From NCBI RefSeq assembly GCF_905475395.1, contig NC_058340.1, positions 61,420,181 to 61,484,180 of the forward strand: 64,000 bases of DNA. The letters are read 5' to 3'. The notes beneath the pieces were generated by a model. It was not told the DNA's origin, searched no databases, and saw only the letters and a list, made by a program, of their open reading frames with translations. Origin of the DNA: Chrysoperla carnea (lineage: Eukaryota > Arthropoda > Insecta > Neuroptera > Chrysopidae). Position numbers and translations under genes: made by a program. Below, in pieces: positions 23,301 through 35,222 of the stretch (positions are counted from its first letter, which is position 1; each line of letters opens with the position of its first letter).

Positions 23301-25031
23301 TTCTCTGGGTTGCTTTAATAGTCAATAAAGTGAGAGCAAGTGAGGTGAAATCTATAACGCGGTAGTCAATGTTCTCATTCTAAAGTTGAAATTATGCAGC
23401 AAAGCGGGTATAATACAATATTTTATTCACTTATCGATTAAAATGGTCCAACGTGAATCTAATATAATTTAGTTTTGTATAAAATGCAAATCTATCATAC
23501 CAAAAATGCATGCTCACATTATTACATAATATATACTAGTCTCCAAGTATGCACAGCAAAATCGAACCATAGAACTTCCATAGTGGAATAGGAATATACA
23601 CCTCAGTGGCAGTGGCTGTACAAAATTGAAGGATAGAATGATAGGCAGTTTATTGAATAGCCTGATGTATCAAGTATACAAGCATCCAACATCATTGATA
23701 TATTTAATAGTTAATATTGGGAAACCTATGGGGAAAATATGGTTTTTTAAGTATCGTCTTACTGAAATTTACCGAACGATCGAACATATGTAGAAACTTT
23801 AGCAACAAGAAGATATGGTTGCGTTAATTAATGAAAATTATAATATAAATATTTTGTTATATATATATATATATTTTTTTTTGACGCATTCAATATGATG
23901 TAAAGTTGTTATCAAATAAAGATTAATAATGTTTTGAAAAATATTTAGAAATACTTATTTTCAAGTTATAACTGCCACTTGTTGTAAATAGAAAATGTAG
24001 CCACCATGTATTATATTGTTGATACTAACACAATATCGCTAACAGATCTTTTTAATGCCTACATCTTTTATATTAATTGAAAATGTTTACATATAAGTCT
24101 CATATTTTCACTCTGAATTTCAATTTTTGTGTTAAATTATTCCTTTTTTCGATATATGCAAGTTCTATGGGTCAAAAATGGTTTATAACATTTGTCTTCG
24201 CAAGTGCTAGAAGTGCAGATAGTTACGTTAGAAATACGATCCCAGAGGCGTGTATTATTCCCTATATGTCAATTTCGACCCCAAATATCTTAAAAAATTG
24301 AGCCAATTTAAGACATTTATTATCAGTATGTTAAGAATAGCAATCAAATCCTTTTTTCTGTACAATAACAGGCTTTTGTATTTGATTTTGTGCACGTTAC
24401 TTTCGATAAGTATTTTTTAAGCGCAGAGATTTGGCTTTAAGTGTCTAATCGTCCTTTGGATTAGAAAGAATAATTAGTTATTTGTTGAACGATACATTGT
24501 GAACTAAGTTAATTTTTTATCCATGAGCAAAGAAATTCTAAGTTAATTAAAAGCTGAATCTAAATTGAACTACCGAAATTTATTATAAAAACTTTGTTAT
24601 AAAAATGTTTCAATAGAAACTAATTAATATAGTCTCTAGATAAAAATCCGATAACATTGCATCATTTTAGCCAAATATATGTATTTTCAATAACATTACG
24701 AGCTTCAGATTCATTTGTCGCACTTAAATTACGAATAACGCGATCTGTTTATTGTCTGTCCATTCGAGCTTGTTCAAATCGCACTTGATGTACAATCAAG
24801 TTCCCAAATAAAAATTTTTAACTGTTTTCAGTGATTAATAAAAATAATTTCCTTAATAAATTTTTTAATGATTATATTAAATATTGGTGTAATTTAGTAT
24901 GGCGTGCTGGAGAATTATGTCCCTGGGTAGCTGGTAAATTAATGAATATGTTGCATTGGCTGTGGTCACCACCTCATCATTCAGCAGTAACAAGTCGATC
25001 AACAAATGGATGCTCATCAACATTATCATAA
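20325..25031 (+). CDS. NAA60: N-alpha-acetyltransferase 60 (NatF), Golgi-associated
   Basis: NAA60 acetylates N-termini of transmembrane proteins facing the cytosol from the Golgi. Proposed exons are 20325-20341, 20436-20594, 22125-22564 and 24832-25031, giving 271 residues. The GNAT domain (about 20-205) shows 'LRFLCPSDLDEV', 'DWFPIDYPLSW', 'YILSLGVSKQFRRNGVASLLL' (the acetyl-CoA loop RRNGVA at ~125-130), 'FLHVLTTNTTAIKFYEHR', 'LPYYYSIRG' and 'YVLYINGGHPPW'. The last exon encodes a hydrophobic, Trp-rich segment ('YIKYWCNLVWRAGELCPW') like the family's C-terminal membrane-binding helices. The last intron lacks a GT at the required place: TGG G|GCTTAT with acceptor TTTTCAG keeps frame as a GC-AG intron. 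If unspliced, the frame stops two codons after HPPW. Exon 1 (17 nt) is inferred from a start codon and phase. The main GNAT exons are secure. Confidence 0.93.
20720..20790 (+). repeat. Possible tRNA-like SINE remnant in NAA60 intron 2
   Basis: 'tagcttagtggtcagg' fits a pol III A box, and 'ggtccgaaacatc' about 45 bp later loosely fits a B box. There is no cloverleaf, so it is not a tRNA gene. Weak. Confidence 0.3.
20990..21400 (+). repeat. Probable old non-autonomous repeat in NAA60 intron 2
   Basis: The passage 'gaccgtaaacagtttacta', 'accgacggacgcaacatttt' and 'cagggaccctcaaaacgtg' has a GC-richer, phrase-like composition, unlike the surrounding intron and typical of dispersed insect repeats. 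No second copy is seen in this window, so this rests on style alone. Confidence 0.3.
21725..21970 (+). repeat. Dispersed repeat family A, copy 2
   Basis: This longer copy of the repeat at 16965-17185 starts 'atatagtgtgtccccgg' and contains the additional 'aatgtacagggtagaca' segment. Same orientation; it lies in NAA60 intron 2, about 150 bp upstream of exon 3. Confidence 0.8.
22742..22882. repeat. Short imperfect inverted repeat
   Basis: 'agtcagtcagtatgtttctgtagc' at the left pairs with 'gctacagaaaccgactgact' at the right, apart from a small bulge. The total span is ~140 bp. It lies in the last NAA60 intron. Confidence 0.5.
23330..23420 (+). repeat. Dispersed repeat family C, copy 2 (diverged)
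   Basis: 'gtgagagcaagtgaggtgaa', 'tataacgcgg' and 'agcaaagcgggtat' match the core of the copy at 10630-10890. It lies in the last NAA60 intron. Confidence 0.55.
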
Positions 25032-25299
25032 CGTTATAAAACGGCTTTCATCTTAGTTCTAAGAAAATAAAAGGAAACAAAACACTCACAAATAATATGT
25101 ATACTTAGTAAGGTATTTAAATGCGGGGGAAAAGAAAGAAACAAATATGGCCACAATTCATTTATTGTTATTTTTTTATTAATATAAAATGTACTCATTC
25201 ATTTACATACAATCAAATGTTAACAAACAAAAAAATCTATTTTTAAAATTAGTCAAAGGTTAAAGTGGTTCGGCTGTCACGTGACCAGTCAAGTAGTTA

Positions 25300-25405
25300 A
25301 CTAGACAATTTTTATGACGTAAATGTAAGAAAATGTTCTAAAAATATCGTAAACTAGGCAATTTGTGTGACGTAAATGTAAAAAAATGCTCTAAAAATAT
25401 CGTAA
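25300..25405 (+). repeat. Tandem duplication, 2 x 53 bp
   Basis: Units 25300-25352 and 25353-25405 share 'actag.caattt', 'tgacgtaaatgta' and 'ctaaaaatatcgtaa', with a handful of differences. Confidence 0.85.
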
Positions 25406-26567
25406 AAGCGACAAAAACTAAAGTTTTGTTATGTTTTCTTTTTGGTAAGCACCATAAGGTAATGTTTTTTTTTTTTTTGCATAAACAGAATCTGTGATAA
25501 ATTTTCTTCATGATGAAAACTTTTTTGAAGCTCATTAACCGATTAATTTTTGTACAATTAACATTATTTTGAGTTCTTCCATAAGGTACTATTAACAAAT
25601 CACAATTTTAAAATGATATAATTCAAAATTTTGCCCCGCAAGAGGCTCCAAAACAGTGTTTATTGTGATCAAGAGACTTTGAACTATCATTTACCGCAAA
25701 AAAATGAACATTTACCATACTTGCTCAAACACTCGAACCACTTCAATATTCATTTTTAATACGAAAAATGTTTATACTGCGTTCATTGAAAAATAATTTT
25801 CACATCAAATCGCTATTATTGACAAATTGCAAACAAGAAATAAAGTCTAAAGTAACACATGTATTTTTTAACAAAAAAGCTATTTAAAAAAAATTCTAAA
25901 AATATCATCTTTTTTAGAACATGCAATGAAAAGGCCGACTTAATTCGAATAGGGAATATTCATGAAATTTAAGTTTGGTTCAAATATTTTTCTTCCGTAA
26001 CTTTAATGACATTTTAGTAATTAATATCTTTTTAATTACTTAAAATTAATTAATAAAAGTACAAATTCAGTGAGGGCATTTAAAAATTTCTAAAACGGAA
26101 ATTCAAATTATAATACGGACGTGACATCAAAGTACGGGCTTGTCAAATTTGTTGACATACTGTATGATATTAATTACTTACATTTTATATGGTATTTCAT
26201 GAAATTATACTATTCTACGGCTTTTTATTAGAAAACTTAATAATAACGAGCGTAAATTATGTGTTGTAAATTCATTTTTATTAAGTGTAAATTATAATGT
26301 ATTTTAAATATTTTTTATACTTAAATACAGCATTTTTAAGCAGTATATATATTTTTTACTTTGTTATAACGGTGTAAACAATGAATTAAAAATATAAAAA
26401 AAATACATGAATATTCCCTTTTACTTTTCTGCAATTACTACGTGTTCTGTGAACACAGTATATTCGTTTTTCAAATGAATGAGGACATTTATATCTTTTA
26501 AAATACCAAATATGTTTTTTATTTTAAATAAAAAGTTACCACAAACAATAAAATTTTAAAAACTTAT

Positions 26568-26683
26568 GTTTATTATTCAGTTTTTTTAGTTTCGGTCCAT
26601 TTGTTTGTATTTGCACTGTTAATTTATTGCTTTATTATTTTAAATAATTTCATTTTTGATGAAAAAAAAACTGAATAATAAAC
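26568..26683. repeat. Inverted repeat with 20-bp perfect arms
   Basis: 'gtttattattcagttttttt' (26568-26587) is the exact reverse complement of 26664-26683, with a 76-bp spacer. AT-rich, so partly open to chance, but the central 'attattcag' match is specific. Confidence 0.6.
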
Positions 26684-27409
26684 TTAAAAGAAAACAATTA
26701 ATAAAATACTGATTTTAAAAAAAGTGCCAGACTAATAATGTTCCGCCATTTGTATTTTTTTTTTTTTTTAATAGTTAATTTCATAGTGAGTAATTTATAT
26801 AATTTTTTAATGTTATATATTTTTAAAGTTTATCAAATATTATTATCTTATAATCCTATTAAATTTTACGTTTTCATTAAATGAGTGGGCCCTAAAATTA
26901 TTCCAAATTTAAACTGCCAAAAATAATAAATATCCACCAAATATCTTTTTTTTGAAAATTCTTGAGTTGCTACTGATTTAGAAAACTTGAGCGATTTGGT
27001 TCTGAACTAAAAATAATATTTTTTTTTTAAATGGTGGAAATGACCTTAAATTTATTTTAAAATAATACGGTTGTACAGGGTATTTTTTTAATTTCTCAGG
27101 AAGTGATTCCTTGAAGTGTTAATTTATAAGGCTTTTAGGAATAGATCCATTTCACGGCCTCTCTTAAAAGGAAGTCACTATCTAAAAAGTGGAAGAGAAT
27201 TTTATAAAAAAATAGTAATTAATTAATTTTTCATGGTAATGATATATATGTTTTATTTCCACTTTTTGAACACAACCTTTTTATTAGATTTCAAATCTAT
27301 CAAATCAAATGCCGGTAAAGTTTTTTACAATTGAAAAAAACAAAACGTAAACACATGTACTCGCCTTTGGAGTATATATTTGGTTCTGGGGACGAAACCT
27401 GTATGATTC

Positions 27410-27513
27410 TGTGTATAAGAGAGATACTATTATATGTTTACGTGTATGCTTTCAGTCAGTCATAGCTACAAACACATAGAATCAAACATATAATAGTATC
27501 TCTCTTATACACA
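27410..27513. repeat. Perfect 30-bp inverted repeat (hairpin), 44-bp loop
   Basis: The left arm 27410-27439 begins 'tgtgtataagagagatacta', and the right arm 27484-27513 is its exact complement. In addition, 'gattct' just left of the left arm and 'agaatc' just inside the right arm are also complementary, giving an alternative pairing. No coding potential. It looks like a recent small hairpin element or a transcribed hairpin. Confidence 0.85.
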
Positions 27514-29034
27514 TTCATTAATATATACGGTACTCTCTCACACTCATTGATGTACGTGAAATGATTTAAAAAACAAATTGCATGTGTCGCCAAAAGAAAT
27601 TATTTAAGAAACATTTAAATTTTTCATTTGATTTTAATTGAAGAATTCGGGAAGATACATTATTTTTTAAATACCTTCACCGATTTCTTGAACGTAAAAC
27701 GAAGTAACTATTATGAAACTACGAAAAGGAATCTCTCAATATAATTAAAAAAATACCCTGTCTATATTGAGCACTCAATAATATCTTACATATAAAAAGG
27801 GTCTATAATTATTATACTTTAAAATATTCGTAACTATAATTATAATTTTTTTTTTATTTTTTAAATATATTATGTTCATGTTTTTAATTCATTATTTTAT
27901 ATTATTGTTCAGTTAATTTATATTTATTATTATACACAAATTATGTATAATGGTGCTAATAATTGAAAAAAAAAAGTATTTATAATAGTCAAAATATAAA
28001 AATGATGTAATAGATACAATTTATTTGGTACAAATTATATAATCAAAAAAATATATAAAGCATATAATAATAATATTAATATATTCAAATTCGCCTCAAA
28101 AATAATTTAAAACAGAAACAAACAATTTTGCTCAATATTATAAAAAATTTATGTAGTTGTTGAGTATTTAAACTGAATGTTTCGTTTATGAGTAAATTTG
28201 AAATAAACTACTTACAAATTGAAGCCAATCAGTTTAAAATATTCCCGAATTTTCAAATATTTATCTTAATTATTTATCTGAAAAAATAAAACTGGAGCAC
28301 CTTCAGTTCATTCGATAGCTTACACTTAGTTTTCGAAATAAAAGCTCAAATATTATCTATTTGGACCCCGCCACGCAAAAATTTGTCTATTTATCTTCAT
28401 CAAACTGTGTCATATTTTCTGAAAACCCTCTGTAAATACAAAGCCACAGTTGCTAAACCACCTACTATAAATAATCAAAAAGTTATTAGTAGCCCCCTGC
28501 CGTTTTGTGTCGAGAGTTTATGAGAATCAAATGTATGAGTTTGAGGGTTAAATAATAATTATTCTTACAGTCTTAATCATTAGACACAAAGCGATAGTGA
28601 ATAATTTTTGAGATTCTAATTCGAAAACCATAACCTTTTAAATTGGTTGAGAGTGATCAAGATGCTATCATTTTTCGTGGAAATATGCCTGTTAGTATGC
28701 TTTAATTATAAAGATTATAAGCAAATAGCGCCCAGCTTGAAACCATTTTCTAAATTGGCGAGATTTGAGTTTTTTTAGAAATGTTGATTATTCGATAAAT
28801 TTTCTTCTTATGTTTTTGGTATATTTAGACAGAACAAAACATATGTTATTTTTACAGTTTAAGAATTCAGAAACAGAGCTATTAAGAAGTACTGTCTAAC
28901 AATTTACTTATAAATGAAATAACAGCTTTATTTTGCTTTATTTCTGATTTAAATAAACAAATTTCAACATGTCTGCTGTACATGTTTTCTACCCGATGAA
29001 AAATTTAGAAATTTGTGTTCTAAAATCTTTTTGT
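27514..29034. other. Gene-free AT-rich DNA
   Basis: Low-complexity AT runs (27840-28100) and unique sequence. No reading frame, repeat or RNA gene recognised. Confidence 0.4.
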
Positions 29035-29039
29035 TAAAT

Positions 29040-29505
29040 GATTACTACATACTTGAAACTTCATGAGTGGCTTCTTTTTGACGAGTCTGCCAAACTTTCT
29101 CTCTACGATTTTTTTGGGGAAAGTTTTTCGTTTTCAATTGAGCATGATAATGTCATATTTAAGCTAGCAGTTTGAAAAAACGCAGTAGGCTATTTATCGG
29201 ACACTATGATCACTTGATAACATTAATAATTGTTAAACAATAAAATATTTTATCTGACAAAAATACTGCATCGCTGAGCTTGCCTTCCACCTCGAACATA
29301 CCGTACTTAAGTATTTTATTTTTGAATTCATTCATGGTTAGTTCATTTTTGCTGAATTGTTTAATAATTATTAATGATTACCAAGTGGTCATAGTGTCCG
29401 CTAAATTCACTGCTGTGTTTTTTCTAACCAATACCTTAAAAATGTCGTAGAGAGAAAGGTTCCTAGAAGAAGCCATTCAAGAAGTTTCAAGTATGCGTTG
29501 ATCAT
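29040..29505. repeat. Imperfect foldback element (family D)
   Basis: The left arm (~29040-29240) and right arm (~29345-29505) are diverged reverse complements. Examples are 'catacttgaaacttc' against 'gaagtttcaagtatg', 'tttctctctacga' against 'tcgtagagagaaa', 'cggacactatga' against 'tcatagtgtccg', and 'taataattgtt' against 'aattatta'. A further piece of the left arm recurs inverted at 35125-35222. No protein is encoded. Confidence 0.75.
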
Positions 29506-32500
29506 TAAATAAAAAGGGTGCTGTCCCGCGGACTAGTATTAAAAAAATGTGATTGTAAAATACGTACCCGCTTTATTTAGATCAAAATATTTTAATTTAA
29601 TTTTCTTTATCTGCTATCTCATTTTTGTGACTTTTTTAAATACTTGAATGGTCACTTTTTTCTTTTTTTACTTTCAAAAAGTTTTAATTCTCTGGCGTTT
29701 TTTTAATGAGCTAATAAAAACGAATTTTTATATTTTTTTAATAAATAGATGTATTTTCATTTTAAAGAGTGTCGTATTTTAATTTCACATTTAGCTTAAT
29801 ACAACTTAAAGCAGTATGGTACGTAGAAATTTGTTGCTAAATAAAACTATATAATTTTTTGAGAAAAACAAAAACATTTTCATACCAAAGAAATAAAATA
29901 AATTTAATATTTTACTGGATTGTTGATAATTTATTTGTACTATTATTTTGAAAATTTTGATACAACCGATAAGTCTTAATGATTATTACCAAACTAATCG
30001 TCGCCTACCTTTAGACATTTATCACCCCTCTATATTGTCGATATATTAATACACCGAGTTATAAATGCCTAGAGATACGCTAATTTTCAAAACGCGACGT
30101 TGTTTCAGTAATTACCAATTCGACAACCAATTATCATACATAGCATTTTCTATTGGTTACCCTCTTGCTCACTGGCGCTCATATAAAATGAATGTTCGAT
30201 TGGCCATTATAGCTTACAAGCCCGAACTTGTCGTTTTCGAAAGAATATAAAGAACCCCTCTAGTACGCTTTGTCTAGTTTTAAAAATAATCTCAAATAGA
30301 AAATGAGGACCATATTGGCATCACAATAGAGCAGCGAAAGGGTTTCAAAAGAAAACGCTATTATTATTTTATCAAATACGATGATACGTATAAATTCCAA
30401 TCTTCTTGGTAAAAAATTCGAAATAGTTTTCTGATTTCGTAAGCGGATTTATTTCGGCTGTATAATAAGAAAAAAAACTAACAAAAATGAATCTAAGTAT
30501 TACAGAGGTATTCCGCATTCAGAAACTATATTTGATGTCTGTATTTGGCTAGATTTTATTAATAAAATAAATATACGTAAATGCTAACCATGTCATAATT
30601 TTTAATTATCTGGAAAATGATATTAATTTATGATAAAAGAGGGAAGTTGACTAATTTTGGAAAAGAAATAATATTGGATTTTAATGCTAAGATCTCAGTG
30701 CCACTGTGGCAAAAATAAAAAATAAGTGTTGTAAAGTACAGTTCATTTTTGGCGAATGAATTTGTAGCGTCAGCAAGGCAAATATTTGATGAAAACACAT
30801 ACTGAAATTCTAAATTATGGTTATCTATTTTTTAATACTACCTATTGTGCTTTTTCGCTCTAGCCTTAACAACCGATATAAATAGGCTACACCCTTCTGG
30901 TGCCTGCCTTTTTATGTTTTAATTTAAAGTTTCTTATTATTATTATTATTATTTTTTTTTTTTTTTTTTGAAACCGGTATTTGAATTTTATATTTTCTGT
31001 GTATTTTGCTATGAAAAAGTTCGCATTATTGTGAGTAGCTTACGGGCGCCCAATATGACAAGGCGGCCTATAAAATTTTAGCAATTTACTGTGTTAAATT
31101 AGTCAACTTCCCTGTTATAAAAATGATTTAGTAAATTTATGGATTAATTTTTACTTGGAGAATTACTTATGTTAAGAAGAAAAGCTTTGAACTGAAATTT
31201 AACGAAAAGTGTTTCCGATTATATAATAAACTGAGTACAAGAATAAGTACAGATAAAACTCTTGTATAATATAGGCCAAATAATATATATATATACATAT
31301 ATAAGTATTTCGCTCTCACAAAAGTGTTTCATTAATATAATTATATAAATGTTAATATTTAAGTAGATAAACATTTTATAAATAAATTATATGAGCGGTG
31401 TAAAATTATGTTTCATGACGTTCAGACGTGATAGAACTCATCAAATTATTTGTGAATCAATCATTGAAGAAGACATAGGTCACAAAGCATTGGTAAATTA
31501 TATTATAGTCCATATGAACTTTTGTCCCTGAAAAGTGCAAGATCCTTAATGTTTAATGTATCTTCATTTCCAAACAAATTTTTCGTCACTACTTTCTGTG
31601 ACCATATTTCTAAAACAAAGCGTTTTCATTACCATAGACTTTTCTTCTCAAATTGATATGTTCTATCATCTACTGAAGATGTGAATCATAAATTTGTGAC
31701 AGATTATAACATGCCAACGTATATGTTAAAATAAGTAGAAAACGGGGCTCAGAAATATATAAAGTGTTTCAGGATAGTTGCCAGTAAAATTAAAATAATT
31801 TTTAGCTGAGGTTTACAAAAAAGTGATGTCGACAGTATATTTTCCGATTGAAAATGATAATTAAAATTTTGATATTCTGATAAATGAAGAATATGAAGGC
31901 TCCATCACTGTTCAACACATGGCCCCTTATTACAATCTAAATATATGTAGCTGCCTTGGCTAACTCAACGAGTTTTCGTCGGCTGGTTGCTGTAGCTGCT
32001 AAAGTGTGAAACACTTTAAAATTCAAATTTTGAGAAAAGAATATCGTAAATTATATGATATTCTCTAAAGAAAACAAGCTTAAATATTTCTTCTTATTCT
32101 AACAGCAGTTATCGAAATCAATGTTCTTATTTTGATTTATATACGCTGGGCTTAATGCTTATCTCTCGAAGATTAGATATGAAATACTTTCAGAAATGGA
32201 GTGAATTCTAAACTTATATGCCATATTAAAATTAAAACGTTTCGAGATTTATATTCACAAAATAAAAAGAAGATGGTTACAATAAAACGCTGTTAGAAAA
32301 ACTTTCATGCACACTGAATAACATTTTCATATTTCAAGCAATTTTAGTCAAAAACTTTTAATCTAACAGATAATTTTTTACGTCAATATAAAAAAAATTT
32401 GGTAACGAGATAACAAGTTATACCAACAAGTTATATTTTTTTGTGTCTATGGTTTGACATTATTTTAAAAATTGCATATTTTTTTTCTAAAAAAATTGAA

Positions 32501-32526
32501 TATTGAATTTTATATTAATGATCATT
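29506..32526. other. Gene-free stretch with one promoter-like cluster
   Basis: It contains a TTA/poly-T simple repeat at about 30938-30971 and the CCAAT/TATA cluster listed separately. Otherwise no exon or known repeat is evident. Confidence 0.4.
30100..30260 (+). promoter_or_regulatory. Orphan CCAAT/TATA cluster 1
   Basis: Two CCAAT boxes ('ttaccaattcgacaaccaat', ~30107-30130) and two ATTGG boxes ('ctattggttacc', 'gattggcc', ~30150-30205) precede 'gaatataaagaacccc' (TATA-like, ~30243). The spacing resembles a strong pol II promoter, but no gene follows downstream. Speculative. Confidence 0.3.
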
Positions 32527-33113
32527 TTTATACCATGTATATATGAAATATACATAGTATATTAAGTTTCGTCCCAAGTTTGTAACGCTTAAAAATATTG
32601 ATGCTACGAAAAAAATTTTGGTATAGGTGTTCATAGAATCACCTAATTAATCCATTTCCGGTTGTCCGTCCGTCCGTCTGTGGACACGATAACTCAAAAA
32701 CGAAAAAAGATATCGAGCTGAACTTTACAGCGTACTCAGGACGTAAAAAGTGAGGTCAAGTTCGTAAATGAGCATCATAGGTCAATTGGGTCTTGGGTCC
32801 GTAGGACCCATCTTGTAAACCGTTAGAGATAGAACAAAAGTTTAAATGTAAAAAACGTTCCTTATAAAAAAAATAAAAAACTTTTGTTTGAAACATTTTT
32901 TTGTAAACATCACTGTTTACCCACGAGGGCGTTAATTAGGTGCAAATTTTATAGTATGTATTAATATAGGAATATCAGTTGTGTGTGTGTTTATTTAAAA
33001 GTGAATATCTTTTGTTATTTACGTAACGTCAAAAAAACAAACGATTGCGCATCAACACTGTCTATACATGGTATTTCAACAATTAACTCAGCCAATTGTT
33101 TGTTTTCACTTGT
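32527..33113 (+). repeat. Dispersed repeat family B, copy 1 (~590 bp)
   Basis: It starts 'tttttataccatgtatat' and includes 'taacgcttaaaaatattgat', 'tcacctaattaatcc', 'gtccgtccgtccgtctg', 'cttgggtccgtaggaccc', 'aacatcactgtttaccc' and 'ccaattgtttgttttcac' at the end. Nearly the same order and length recur at 47541-48143, and in reverse orientation at 42074-42575. There are no inverted ends or coding region, so it is probably non-autonomous. Confidence 0.88.
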
Positions 33114-33589
33114 TGTATCTAATCTTCTCGAGATAACTATGGATAAAGCTGAAAATTTCATTTAATTCCGTTATAATCAATTGGATTTTGTTGAATATAA
33201 TGAAATTTTCACCATTTAATGAAATTTCATAACTTTTTTATAATATTTTATTTTTAAATTATTATTCTAACAGCGATCCGCAAATGAATGACGTATTGAT
33301 GATCGACAATAACATATTCTCCATCAACACCACCAAGGAAATTTTTTATCTTCAAGATTTAAATATTGTTGCGCTGTGTATTACTAAACCAATCTTTCGT
33401 TTTTTATTTAACGCAAATTTTTCTGTTTACTGCGGTCATTACTTTTTACAATATAAAAAAAATAAATAATCCTAAAATTACTCAAACTTCTACTAAAACT
33501 AAATAAAGTATTTACGGATTGGGTATAATAGTGAAAAACGTCAGTTAATTGTACAATAAAGTAAAAAAATTAAATTACCTAATCAAAAA

Positions 33590-33720
33590 CCGACTAGTAT
33601 ACCGGCGTTCTGGTATAAATTTGGAAGACAAGCATTGGCCGTCACTAGCCAATAAACAGGCTCACGGCGACCATTCCAGACGCATGGAGCAGTAAATTCC
33701 TATATAAATATAAGGAGGTT
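33590..33720 (+). promoter_or_regulatory. Orphan CCAAT/TATA cluster 2
   Basis: 'cattggccgtcactagccaa' (~33636-33655) has facing ATTGG and CCAAT boxes in a GC-richer patch. 'cctatataaatataagg' follows ~45 bp downstream. No coding region follows. Same layout as the cluster at 30100-30260 but not homologous. Confidence 0.3.
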
Positions 33721-35124
33721 TATTCAAGTAGCCTCGAATATCGTTATTATTATTTTTTTTTTTAATTTCAAACGCATGCCAAAGTATAATATTAAGGACG
33801 TAAAATTAGACTGGAAAGGGTAGCTTATTATATACGTTCTTGATACCCTTACTTGAAAGTATAAATCAATTTGTGAATCGCTGTTATTATTGAAATATGA
33901 TTTCACAATTTGTACAGTATTATAAAAAAAGTATGTATAATTAACTGAATACTGAAATAATACGTATAATAAAAATTAATATAAATAACAAAAAAAAACA
34001 AAAAACAATGGTACATACTTACAAACCAATGTGAAAAATATAAATTAAATATTTTATTTCTTCTAAACTGAAAAACTATATATAAATTGATATAAAAACG
34101 CATTACATAACATTTTTCAAATAAAATATATACAAAGAAAGAATATAATATTGATTTAATTACCTTTTTAATTGCATATTCGGTTATCTCTTGCTGCTTA
34201 AATCAATTCCCCCGACCTAAATATCTAGGAAAACGTCTTCTTACAAACTCATAACATCTTTTTATCTCTACCAGAGGTATTTTTCTTTATCGTTTAAAAA
34301 ATAAAAGTTCAATCATCTCCTTTACTTGTTTGCACACCCTGCTAGGTATTAGGTAGTTCGATTGTACAGTTGATAAATTCGATGGTTACACATAAAATAT
34401 CTTTCCTATGAATATTAACAAAATTTTATTTTTATTTCGAGCCACACTGTCGTCCGGACTCATTTACTGATTTAGTCTCTGCTCAGACTGCGCACAGTCA
34501 AATTTGTCGTTTTATCCGGAACACTACGAGATATCAACTTTGAATAACTTTAGACAATATTGTAAATATTCTCCATCCTACTGCGCTTGTATGAGTTGCG
34601 TAACAACTTTTGGTGTTTGTGTTAATATACAAATCACCTGCTGTCTCACCCCTTTTCTACTTAGTTCTGTATGAGTCAGGATAAGAACACTATCTTTCTT
34701 TTAGTTATATTTGTATAAGAAATCAGTATCCGTATAGCCTGTATTAAATGTCTTAATGCAACCTTCCCTTTAATGGAGACACATTTTGTATGATAAAACC
34801 AGATACAAAATAGTATTTCCAACAAAATTTGTTGGATTCAGGGCAGACCATCTTGAATTTCACTTTATCCTTAATTAAAGATGACTTGATTATTGATTCG
34901 AGGCAAGTGTGTTGACCATAGATGTTGACTGAATCCAACGGTGCAGCTGCATTTGTGTCTTGTGAAAAGTAATGCTGTTGCATACTTGATAGTGTTACCA
35001 TGTGCAGCCACACTGGATTAATTCAGCAAAAGTAATCTTGTATGTATTGAAAATAAAAAATATTTTAGTACGGCATGTTCAGTTCAAGGTGGTAGACTAG
35101 CACATCGGTACAACATATTTATCG

Positions 35125-35222
35125 GACAAAATATTTTATTGTTTAATCCTTATTATTGTTACCAAGTGTCTGAAAAATTCTCTGCTGCGTTTTTTCAGAC
35201 CGATAGCTTAAATATGACTACA
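35125..35222 (-). repeat. Family D fragment
   Basis: 'ctgctgcgttttttcagac' and 'cgatagcttaaatatgac' here are the reverse complement of 'gtcatatttaagctagcag' and 'aaaaaacgcagtag' in the left arm of the foldback at 29040-29505. The adjoining 'aaaatattttattgttta' also matches. Confidence 0.75.

Larger units (their letters stand above)
25032..27409. other. NAA60 3' flank and start of a gene-poor stretch
   Basis: The NAA60 3' UTR probably ends within the first few hundred bases. Beyond it the DNA is very AT-rich, with a 2 x 53 bp tandem duplication and a 20-bp inverted repeat listed separately. I see no exon. Confidence 0.4.

Noticed and set aside
30065-30250. Plus-strand frame of 61 residues
   Set aside because: Coincides with a CCAAT/ATTGG-rich promoter-like patch; the peptide resembles nothing known.
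32983-33165. Plus-strand frame of 60 residues
   Set aside because: Falls inside and just beyond repeat family B copy 1; not conserved as a frame in the other copies.
34753-35013. Minus-strand frame of 86 residues with Cys and hydrophobic patches
   Set aside because: No recognisable family, starts with GTG, no splice context; treated as chance or an unplaced repeat scrap.
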